Assembly: GCA_951802425.1 (NCBI GenBank)
Contig: OX637799.1
Coordinates: forward strand, 62,001 to 126,000
From: Clavaria fumosa
Lineage: Eukaryota; Basidiomycota; Agaricomycetes; Agaricales; Clavariaceae
DNA length: 64,000 nt
Direction of reading: 5' to 3'
Both the position numbers and the translations under genes were made by a program. The notes below the pieces were generated by a model that saw nothing but the letters and a program-made list of their open reading frames with translations, was not told the origin of the DNA and did no database searches. How positions within the stretch are numbered: position 1 is the first letter of the stretch; the number at the start of each line of letters is the position of its first letter. Of the stretch, positions 55,660 through 64,000 are shown in pieces.

Positions 55660-56224
55660 AGCACTGTAAAATAAAATTCCGGGCCTTTGGCACTTGGGAT
55701 TTCTTTGATCTCTTAACAGTCCTGTCCTCTCAGGCTGCTCTTCTAGGTACTTATGTACCTATAGAACTCTTATTCTATGAAACTATTGGTAGCGTGGGGC
55801 CCAAATGGTGTCCCAGGTGGTCGCTCCACAACTCCTAATGAGTTGCCCATGCGCCCTTCTGACAATGGTCACAGAGCAAGGGCCCTGTCCACTGGACCAG
55901 GAAACTACAGAAAGACTATGTAGAGGGCCTTTCCTTGCCCTGTACACTACACGATTCACTGGTACGTAGCTGTAAAACAAAGTTCCGGGCCTTGGGCACT
56001 CAGTATCACTTGGGGAGGGTCACAGTTGACTTCCTCCTGGTCTGGTCACGTGTATCTACACACAGTAAAAATTTCGCGCAGTTCTGTTACACACTGCGGG
56101 CAGGGTAAAGGAGAAGAGGATGATAGGGGCTGAGCTGTGACAACGTGTCACAGTTTGAAATTAAGGGTCCAGGCTAGCCGGGTTAGGACACGGGGCTAGG
56201 GTGGACAGGTGGATCTTAGTATTA
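55660..56224 (-). other. Gypsy D leader with a duplicated 40-bp segment
   Basis: 56224-56090 is the leader shared with C at 42680. A segment GTTCCGGGCCTTGGGCACT at about 55990 and TTCCGGGCCTTTGGCACTT at about 55677, each preceded by CTGTAAAAYAAA, are direct repeats 310 bp apart, bounding an insertion. On the minus strand the interior contains TGGTCCAGTGGACAGG near 55903, a good pol III A-box match, without a convincing B box. A SINE is possible. Confidence 0.4.
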
Positions 56225-56539
56225 TATCAGACTGGGTATCACACAACTTAAGCATAAGGTCATGACAACAATACTAAGATAAGGGGAAAAGGGTACAAGA
56301 ATGGAAAAGACATAGTATATATAGCGAACGCTTCGGCATTTGCTGGTGTTCCCATGCTCGGACCTCTTGGACCTCTCGGATCACGTGACGCACCCAGGCC
56401 CAAGTCATGTGATCTCCCGATTATGTAATCCTCCACCACAGGTCATGTGACCTTCCAACAATCTTCTCTAATTTCTCCACAACTCCTCCTTTTGGGATGG
56501 CTTAGGTAAGCAATCCTAACAACAGATGGGTACAACACA

Positions 56540-59337
56540 GTTAGGTAGCTACAGTACAGAAATGTCAATGACGAGGCTGCTGTTGACATGGATATCATCA
56601 TCAGTCTCATCCTTGTCAGCTTCATTCTCTGCAGTGACATGCAACACATCATCCTCACTGATCAAATTGAGCCAGGCCCAGTCCCCAAGGCACAGGAGAG
56701 CTCGGACTGATTCTGCAGAAAGCCCATTCCTGACATGTGGAAGTAGGAGTCATCCTCAGCTGAAAAGCTGCTCAACATCAACAGACGTTGCTAGCAAAGG
56801 AGGGGTTAGTCACTGTGTAGATATATATCATTGTTCACTCACCTGGAATTGCGAGGTAATCTAGTGCCATACGATGTAGATGAGGGTACAGTTCACTGCG
56901 TGCTTGCCACCAGGCAATCGGGTTCTCGACATCCTCAGCTTTTGTGTCAAGATATCGCTTGATCTCATCATTACTTTCATCAGCTGCCAGCTTCACTCGA
57001 AGGAGGTTATCAAACATGTTTTTTGATACCTGCTGGTATGTCAGTTGCATATGATTGAGCAATCAATACCGAACCTTCGCCACATCAACAGCATGACCAG
57101 CAGAGTTGCATGCCGCATCATTCTTGAGTCCTTCATAGTGCATGGCATACTCCTCTTGCACGATCTCCTCGGCCGTGTCAATCCATTCTGCTTCCCACCC
57201 AGCATTCTTGAAATAGGTGAGTTTATGCATTGGGTGCAACACCATGGCAATTCGGTACGTGTTTGATAGATCTGTTTTCTTGTAGTATTTGTTGAGTGTT
57301 GACTTCACAAGCTTAGTCGCCACATGAATGCAAGGGCATAGGGTTGCAGCCTGTGAGTTCTCGTCAAGGGAGTCATTGATGATGTCCATTACAGGTATCA
57401 CCATCGCGAGGCTTGGCGTGGAATGAGAGAAATACTCAGTTGCGTCATTGAATATCTATGAAGGAGTGGGTTAACACAAAATATATTGGACAGAGTGAAA
57501 TAGAGAACGGAAAGCCGTTATAGAGAGCGAGTGCCGTATTTGGCTTGTGCTTGTGACTCAGACTCACATGCAAGATGTCCCACAGCTCCTCACTTATCCC
57601 AAACTCCTCTTCCTTAAGCTCACACTTGCGCATGCCCATTGCTCTATTACTGGTAAGCAAGTCAATGGCTGCTTTATACTCGTTGGCTGAATCCAACATC
57701 TTGAAGGTCGAATTCCACTGCGTCCTCACATCTCATGGCAATGTTTTCTTGTTGAGCTTCAGCTTTTTCAAGATGTCGAACCAATGCGGCAACCGCTTCG
57801 TCGTTGAATGTAGGGTCGAAGAGGCGATTTTCCTGAGCTGGTGGGAGTACATTCAACTGTCATTCATTCACGATATCCCTTATCACTCACCTTAATGAGC
57901 ACCATTGCCACAGGGTCAACACTATCATCAAGCGCAAATCGCTCTTCCTCACTCAGGCGAGTCCTCTCGTCTGTCCACCCTTCATCATTATCCAATTGAC
58001 CATCATCATCAGCAACGTCTTTGTCATCGTCTTCACCCTCTCCCTCAAGCTCAATCGCCTTTCCTCCATCAAATGGTGCAAGCAAACTTTTCGCAACCAA
58101 ATTTGTGACATGGTCAAAGCAACGTACTCTATTCGCTGCTCCGCCGAAGCTGGGAATGAGGTCCTCAAGCACGTCAACCATAACATCGTTTGGGGATGCG
58201 TTATCGGCGGTGAGTGCGAGGAGCTGTTCATATTGTCAGTTCATGTCTTTGCCTCCCTATCTAACGCACCTTCTTAGCGATTCCAAACGCCTCCAAGGTG
58301 TCAGCAATGGCCTTTGCCATGTTCCGCCCGGTATGCGCCTTCGCCAGCTCGATCACGTCGAGGACCACACGCAGTGGTTCGCCGTCGCACAGAAGGTGAA
58401 CTGTGATGGCCAAGAATGCCTTGTGGTTCGGTGAGCTCCATGCATCGACGGCGAGACTCAGGCGGCCTCCGTACTCCTAGTGGTGAGTCAGTTTTTCTCA
58501 ATCTCGACATGGGGTTTCTCACCTGCAACAATTTTGCTAACCGTGCATGACAGCGGGCAAATACTCGATGAACGTCTCGTGCTACAGTCCTCACGGATGG
58601 CAGCCAAAGCTCAGGGCGCCCCGTTTTCATCAAGCATTTGAAGCCCTCGTCTTCGACAATTGAAAATGGGTGCACCGACTTGCTGACCCATCGTACAATC
58701 TCAGTGCTGTCCAATCTCCATGAGAACTGCTTCCATCATTTCAGGATGATACCCTCACTGAATCTCCTTCTTCGTATGCTGACAAGCTGAGTAAGTCTTT
58801 TTGCCTGACTTGTTTAGTCTTTTGAATGCCGCTGTGATCGATCCAGATCTAACATAACTTGCCACAGCCTCCCTCGCCAACCCTGCTTTCAATCCATCGG
58901 AAGCGCCAAGTACCTCATCACCCCAGCAGCGTTTTACATGTTTTCGAAGATTGCTTGTTGACCGTGCATCACCTTTATCCAGCCACCTCGTTATCTTTGT
59001 TGTGCAACCTTGTTTTGCACATGCGAATTCGTGCCCCTGGCTTCCAGCTTTGTTGGCCTTTATGCCAACTTCTGGCTTGTAGAATGCATAGACAGGTGAT
59101 ACCCATTCTTTCGCAAGTCGTTCTGATGTGCCATCAGCTCAACAGTGAACAGTTCTGCACTGTCAACTCACTCAATTCCTCCTCAGGGGTTTCCTTTTCG
59201 GTTATTTCTGCTATACTGAGACTCTGAGATCGAGATGGAGCAGGAGATGGAGCAAGGGATTGTTGGTGGGTGTTTCTCTGTTGCCTGTTGGATGGCGGGG
59301 GTGATTTCTTTGTGGTTGAAGACTGCCTTTTGGCCAT
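56540..59337 (-). pseudogene. hAT transposase, multi-exon, disrupted
   Basis: From 59337: basic Ser-rich start; BED-type zinc finger region (about 59090-58850, CWGDE...H pattern with ARSTSNLRKHVKRCWGDEV); EIVRWVSKSVHPFSIVEDEG and CLMKTGRPELWLPSVRTVAR near 58700-58600; RNase H-like core with LALTADNASPNDVMVDVL (58210) and AANRVRCFDHVTNLVAKSLL; acidic insert EGEGEDDDKDVADDDGQLDN; then VILHPMHKLTYFKNAGWEAE-type block (57240); dimerisation end ARSELYPHLHRMALDYLAIP (56900) and ATSVDVEQLFS near 56790 followed by a stop. Several stops and frame changes, some explained by introns (for example 56790-56830, 57440-57560), others real. Confidence 0.85.
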
Positions 59338-59533
59338 TATTGATATTGCAGTTGTATGATAGGTAGTGTATCCTGTGTATTTAAGTTAGAACTCTGACTA
59401 CAGGTACTGTGGATCATCTGTTGGAACTCCGACTACAGGTACTGCGGGTCATCCGTGATGGGACTCGGACCCGTAACCCATGGTACCCATACTTGAAACC
59501 TGTATGGTTCAGCTGTACCCTTGACCGGCACTA

Positions 59534-60220
59534 AGTAAGCGCATCTATGGGATTTGCCCTGTTTGAGTCAACCTATGGGTACATGCCCCAAATGATGGCA
59601 GAGTTGCCAGATGACCTCTGGGCTGTGCCCAGGGGAGTAAGGATGTTCACGGAAAAGGCCATGCTCAACCTTTCAATGGCACACAATGCAATCATAGAAA
59701 GTTGCATCCACCAGATGTTTTACACTAACCAGCATAGATGGGAAGAACACCCATTTAGAGAGGGAGAGCTAGTCTACCTCTCAATGGAGAACCTAAATCT
59801 CCCTAAAAGGTGAGCTAGAAAGCTCATGCCTAAGTTCATTGGGCCCTACCCAATATGGTCATGTAGGCTGGAAATGTCTACATACGAGCTGGAGCTCCCT
59901 GACTTGCTAAAGTTGAGGAGAATCCACCTGACATTCCATGTCAGCTGGTTACAGCAACATGAGCCAAATGACAACACACTATTTCTGCATTGTGAAGTGA
60001 AAGTCTTTTATGACTTTGGATTGGATCCAAAGGAGGAATGGCTGGTAGACACCATTATTGGCCATAGGTGGGAAGGATGCCACCTAGAATGCAAGGTCCA
60101 ATGGAACCTCGGAGATACGACTTGGGGGCCGTATATGGGAGTCAAAGAGCTAGCAGCTCTAGACCACTACCTTGAACTACAATGTGTGGACTTGTGGAGG
60201 GCGCTGCCTAGGCACCCTTG
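59534..60220 (+). pseudogene. Family A integrase C-terminus and chromodomain
   Basis: SMGFALFESTYGYMPQMMAE continues the integrase core across the hAT. HRWEEHPFREGELVYLSMEN and KLMPKFIGPYPIWSCRLEMS form the GPY/F module, after one stop at 59812. Chromodomain-like end: EEWLVDTIIGHRWEGCHLEC, KVQWNLGDTTWGPYMGVKEL, ending WRALPRHP. Same strand and family as 50406-52639. Confidence 0.88.
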
Positions 60221-60373
60221 AGCAGAGTGTGGACAGAGCGCCTGCATGGAGAAGTAAGCACGATCAAGCCAGACTGCGGGGTCATTAGCCACCATGATTG
60301 AGTCACGTGGTGGCTCCACCATAAGGTACAAAACCTTAAGAGGGTCCACCCTTTTCTTCATCAGCCATTACCA

Positions 60374-61485
60374 TGGATGATCCAATGGGGGAAACCCCAT
60401 CTCCTCGCACTACCTGCACCACCACTGCTGCCACCACTACTGCTACTGCTGCCATCCTTGGCCTTGCGCCAGGGAATTTGCTGCCAACAAGCATCGTCGG
60501 AACGGCTGGGTTGTTCTAGCCGTTGTTGTTGCAAGGGGAGGAGGCCCTCCCCTGGGTCCAGGATCACATAATCCATGTGATCACTCACAGATCCCAGTGC
60601 CCTCAGTGCATCAGGTTCTGTTGCCACATCTTCAAGTTGCTGCTGCACTCAGATGAAGCATTTCAGCAAACACTTAAGGAAGTGCAGGAAAGCACTAAGC
60701 ATGAACTCGGGCCTGAGCTCAAGGTGATGCAGCACAAGTTGGAAGACTTGTGTGAGGATAATGAGAAGGGCAGTGCCCTTTGTGTGGGTCATCGGCAAAA
60801 GCTTTAAAAAGCTTATGATAATTTGGACAAGGTTGAAGAAGACCTTAGAGGGGCACAGGAGAAGATTCTCTCCTTGACAGAAAAGTTGGCAAGTGCCAAT
60901 GAGGAACTCGCCGTGCTGCGAACTGCAGCAAAAGGAAAGGGACCCGAAAGGGATCCCTTGGAGCAGGACCCAAAATGGGCCCACACCACCATCTTGTATG
61001 CAGACATAGCACCACCTACAGGGGATGTTGATATCCCCATGAGTTTTGAAGAGGGATATCCCCCTCTTCCACCTGCTGGTGTCAGTCAGCAGAATCCTGA
61101 TGCCTCACTGAGGCATAAACGAACTTTTGCAGAGACAATTCTCGCACCTCTGACAAGGGGTTATCCCTTTAACGCCCCCCAACTGGACAGAGCTCCAGAT
61201 GGCTACCCTTGGCCATCTGGGGTGTCTGTGAAACCTGGTGCATGAGTCATTGAGTTGAAGATGGTTGAGGAGGTGATTGCCCTCAACCAACAGGTGCATC
61301 ATGGAGCGCCTGACAGCAGTTACAATATGACTGCGGTGATGAAGATGCAATGGGCTGTCAAGGAGGCCCAGAAGAACACTGTGGTGGCCAAGCTGCCTAC
61401 ACCAGTTGAGGACTGGCTGCTGAGAAACTGGAGAGTTCCTGCTGGGGTCGAGAAATTGGCAGACTGGGTAGCCTGCCATCTGTGA
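60374..61485 (+). CDS. Third ORF after gypsy A pol, coiled-coil protein (broken)
   Basis: Starts 150 bp after the pol stop. Frames 60374-60520, 60523-60807, 60823-61245 and 61255-61485 form one degenerate protein: Thr/Ala-rich start, a coiled coil (EVQESTKHELGPELKVMQHK, KVEEDLRGAQEKILSLTEKL, ASANEELAVLRTAAKGKG), then a conserved-looking domain (GPERDPLEQDPKWAHTTILY, DIPMSFEEGYPPLPPAGV, GYPFNAPQLDRAPDGYPWP, EEVIALNQQVHHGAPDS) and the end WLLRNWRVPAGVEKLADWV. TAA/TGA stops separate the pieces. No signal peptide or membrane helix, so it is not an envelope protein. Gag-like or accessory role is possible; it may also belong to a different element. Confidence 0.6.
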
Positions 61486-61499
61486 GGGCAGATGTTGCG

Positions 61500-61880
61500 A
61501 GAGAGCAGAGGGATGTATCAATATATATTATATCAGAGTCCATCAATATATTGGAGATGATATTAGAGGTTTCAATGTATTGGATATCAGAGCCCATTGA
61601 TATATTGGAAATGACAAGAGAGATTTCAATGCATTGGATATTAGAGCTCATGAATATATTGGGGATCAGAGGGTTTCAATATATTACATATCAGAGCCCA
61701 TCTTTATATTGGAGATGATAAGAGAGGTTTCAATATATCAGATATCAGAACCTAACAATATATTGGAGATGAAATGAGAAGTTCAATATATTGCATATCA
61801 CAGCCCACCAGTGTATTGGAGTTGTAAGACAGTTTCAATATTGGATGTCAGAGCCTATCAATATATTGGAGCTGATATGG
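61500..61880. repeat. 54-bp satellite, about seven copies
   Basis: The unit TATCAGAGCCCATCAATATA, TTGGAGATGATAAGAGAGGT, TTCAATATATTG recurs at about 61535, 61588, 61643, 61693, 61747, 61801 and 61850. Copies differ by 10-20 percent. It is followed by the 58-bp tail shared with 9131-9188. Confidence 0.85.
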
Positions 61881-62023
61881 AACTTAGAGCCTTTCCATAC
61901 ATGGACTACTTGCTTCAGTATGTGATGGGTATGAGAGTGATTTATATATCATGTTGGGTGCCAGACTCAGCAGCCAGAGGTTTTCATATATTGATTTCCT
62001 CCCTCTAATCAGACCAATCCATC

Positions 62024-62081
62024 CAACATCTATAACTTCTGATAAGAGTGATTCAATACATAAAAATACCTACATGGCCTG
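62024..62081 (+). repeat. 58-bp tail shared with 9131-9188
   Basis: One base differs from the other copy (CAACATCT versus CAACATCC). Sequence beyond the G of GGCCTG is unrelated in the two places, so this is a true boundary. Confidence 0.8.
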
Positions 62082-62173
62082 ACACTACATACACTACATA
62101 CCCACACTACCTGCAATCCCATAACCCATACACCTCATGTACAACCACATCTTTGTCCTAGCCACATGTTGCA

Positions 62174-62183
62174 GTATATAAAT
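62174..62183 (+). promoter_or_regulatory. TATA-like box before Sld7-like gene
   Basis: GTATATAAATG lies 80 bp upstream of the proposed start at 62257. Confidence 0.4.
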
Positions 62184-62256
62184 GCTGATTCAAAGAATAA
62201 ATAAATAGATGATCACGTGTTTGTGAGAACTGTTTTTTGGGTGGGTCTTATTGCAC

Positions 62257-63632
62257 ATGTTGTCCGCTTCCGACGCCCAGAGCACCTCGAGCACTACAAC
62301 CCCAGAAGGTGGGCGCTTAGCCACCGCTCGTACTTCGTCTTTCCGGCTGCTCTATCGCGGCGGGCTCAGCCTGCCCGACTCAGATCTTTTGTTAGATGGC
62401 CTCATTTTTACAACGACAGCAACAGATTCACCTATGAAATTGCTCGATAATCCTCTGGCACTCGCGCTGGAGAGCATGCGCGGGCGGCCATCCCTCCGTT
62501 TTTTAGGCACTACGCCCCTCAAAGATGTATGGCTGGACTGTACAGACGGGGTTGTCATGTTGAGTCTGTCTCTGCAAAAATTTATATCCTGCTTACCCCC
62601 GCGTGGCGGATAAACAGGAGTATCCATCCACAAGCGGTTCTGAGTCGTGTGTATTTTGAGAACATGTTTTGTCTCGCGCCGATCCCAGCAGACGGCACAA
62701 GTAAGTATGGTGTACAGGTTGCGTTGGGCGATAGCGGTGCGTCGCATGCAAAGAGACTGCATCGTTATCTGAGAAGATTCACAGATGGGTCCGAGACGAC
62801 CACTATTCTCATATATGCCCGATGCGCCCCTACCACGGGCTATCCGTCTTCTGAGCCTCTACCTGTAATCCTCCATGTCGCACGCATCTCTCCGCCGCCC
62901 CCTTCTTTCGTAAGCTCGGGTTCACGCCTGCCACGACCAGACGACCCAACGCCGCGCATCCCGCCAACTCTTCTGAGCAAGCGCGGTCTCATGCAAAACA
63001 AAGCACAGGCTGTGGGGATCAAACGCCCGAAAGCGTCTGCTTTGGACGGGGCCCAAGTTGAAACCATGCGCAGGGCGAGAGAAGTGATGCTGAATATATT
63101 CCGTCCCCCGACTGCCGCAGGAAATGCAAAGAAAGACGTTTTTAAAGTACCCCTTGTGCCTGCATCAAAGACCAAGGGTAAGGCCGCGGAAGATCCTTTT
63201 TTAGCAGACGCCACGGCTGACGAGTTGGAGAAGGCCAATAAGTTGGTGAGCGTTTATTCAATCACGGGTATTTTTTAAAAATTGTCTCGCGCCGTAGATC
63301 ATCAAGAAGTCTGCTGTCCGCGCTCTCACAACACTGGGTGTTCCCAAGCACCATCCTGAATATCAAGAACTGTTCAGTTTCGTGTATCGCGGGGCCACTT
63401 TTGCCCTGGTGAGTATCCCACGCTTCGGACTGCTACACACGGTTGCAGAATTGACCGGATGTAGCGGAGACAATTAAAGCTTGCTCTTGTCGAAGTCGAA
63501 AAGGTGGACCCAATGACGGAAGCCCATGCGAGGATGTATGTCGGCTACGAGACTGGGAACAATATGGCGACTGCGGCCACCGCCGAGAGTCGAGATGAAT
63601 ATTTGATGACGTTGACCCGTGACGCTGGCTAG
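62257..63632 (+). CDS. Sld7 C-terminal-domain-like protein
   Basis: Exons 62257-62558, 62618-63245, 63298-63408 and 63465-63632 give 1209 nt and 402 residues, phases consistent. The N-terminus has FRLLYRGGLSLPDSDLLLDG and LRFLGTTPLKDVWLDCTDG, the middle is Pro/Lys-rich and disordered (SPPPPSFVSSGSRLPRPDD), and the C-terminus KSAVRALTTLGVPKHHPEYQ, ELFSFVYRGATFALR, VDPMTEAHARMYV is helical. I associate this C-terminal helical pattern with the Sld7 C-terminal domain, whose yeast member works with Sld3 in replication-origin firing. That assignment is from memory of the pattern and moderately sure. Start is the first ATG after a TATA-like box. Confidence 0.65.
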
Positions 63633-64000
63633 GGGGATGCCTAGAAAAGGTCATTAAATGGGAAACAGTCGTCTTGCACTTGCACCGTTGTTCTAACCGA
63701 GCAAACTCAGAGTGCGGTGAAACAAGACGACTGCGCCATTCGACACGAGGCTCTTCGTCGACGCAACATAACCAGACCGGTTGAACTGACCTATGGGCAC
63801 ACATTGCCGTGGGGCAATAGGGGGCAGACACGCAACTAATGGGTATCTGCAAATATAGAACACATTTCTCGACACTGTAATCACCCTGTCGAGGCATGAG
63901 TACATGCATGAGTTGTTGGGGTTGTCTTGCTACTTGATTCACTGTTTCACAGTGATCTATCTAATGTACCTCTTCACATGGCTTGATTACTGTACAGTCT
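63633..64000. other. Downstream of Sld7-like gene, no feature seen
   Basis: Short frames on both strands lack domains. A gene continuing past the window on the minus strand cannot be excluded. Confidence 0.4.

Larger units (their letters stand above)
52777..56521 (-). mobile_element. Ty3/gypsy element D with internal deletion
   Basis: LTRs 52777-53064 and 56225-56521 (TGTTAGGAT...CAGTCTGATA, inverted), exact TSD ACAGA at 52772-52776 and 56522-56526. Polypurine tract TTAAGAGGGGGG inside the 3' LTR. Internal 3.16 kb, minus strand: gag-RT fusion, RNase H, integrase, chromodomain. It is the youngest insertion seen in the nested stack A, hAT, D. The gag C-terminus, zinc knuckle, protease and RT start are deleted. 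Confidence 0.95.
52640..59533 (-). mobile_element. hAT DNA transposon, with nested gypsy D
   Basis: TIRs TAGTGCCAGTCAAGGGTA (left) and, inverted, TAGTGCCGGTCAAGGGTA (right). Target duplication AGTAAGCA (52632-52639) / AGTAAGCG (59534-59541), 8 bp with one mismatch, and the A integrase reads through once it is removed. Length without gypsy D is about 3.15 kb, usual for a hAT. GGGTAC-type subterminal repeats at both ends (52690-52770 and 59440-59520). One minus-strand transposase. Confidence 0.93.

Noticed and set aside
55790..55920. Functional tRNA gene in the D leader
   Set aside because: An A box is visible but no acceptable B box or cloverleaf.
60374..61485. Envelope-like ORF making family A a retrovirus-like (errantivirus-type) element
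   Set aside because: No signal peptide, no furin-type site, no membrane helix; the sequence is a soluble coiled coil.

Overview
The window is nuclear DNA of a filamentous basidiomycete, most probably a mushroom-forming agaricomycete. The host genes carry many short GT-AG introns (about 48-70 bp, with CTNAY-like branch sites). They include an 870-residue fused EgtD-EgtB ergothioneine enzyme, a conserved eIF3i, a BTB protein of agaricomycete type and several lineage-specific secreted or low-complexity proteins. The mobile DNA is typical too: chromodomain Ty3/gypsy, Ty1/copia and hAT elements. I cannot name the species. All statements rest on reading and translating the sequence; no database search was run.

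Layout. 1-9.2 kb is gene-free. It is filled by five unrelated tandem or foldback arrays (48, 100, 181, 50 and about 245 bp units), most built from palindromes, plus an old LTR remnant and a possible tRNA-derived SINE. 9.2-10.4 kb is a dead copia pol. 10.6-14.2 kb holds a GPI-anchored Cys-rich protein gene, two small conserved-looking genes, and a TIR element between them. 14.2-18.0 kb is a shredded minus-strand gypsy (family A) hit by a solo LTR, a B-family fragment and a 276-bp foldback element. 18.9-32.6 kb is a compact gene island: egt1, an unclear locus, BTB protein, eIF3i, secreted/GPI-type protein, an 'LPG-repeat' protein, mitochondrial bL31m, a DUF5745-like protein and a SUR7/PalI-type membrane protein. 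Two gene pairs in the island are divergent with only 83-113 bp between start codons. 32.6-62.1 kb is a nested transposon block: family A gypsy is split by complete gypsy B (34136-40335), two MITEs lie in or beside it, a C-family LTR and a minus-strand gypsy E lie in the middle, and a hAT (52640-59533) in its integrase itself contains gypsy D (52777-56521). E is interrupted by a 1.39-kb solo LTR (F) and appears to carry a five-exon antisense gene before its 3' LTR. After a 54-bp satellite, 62.3-63.6 kb holds a Sld7-C-like gene.

How it works together. The island genes are mostly housekeeping (translation, mitochondrial ribosome, redox protection, membrane/pH signalling) with no sign of a biosynthetic cluster. 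The surrounding repeats show TSDs that order the insertions, and abundant CpG to TpG/CpA differences between copies, including stop codons explained by CGA to TGA. This points to cytosine methylation and deamination of repeats. For eleven reconstructed genes the proposed exons sum to an exact multiple of three, which supports the models.
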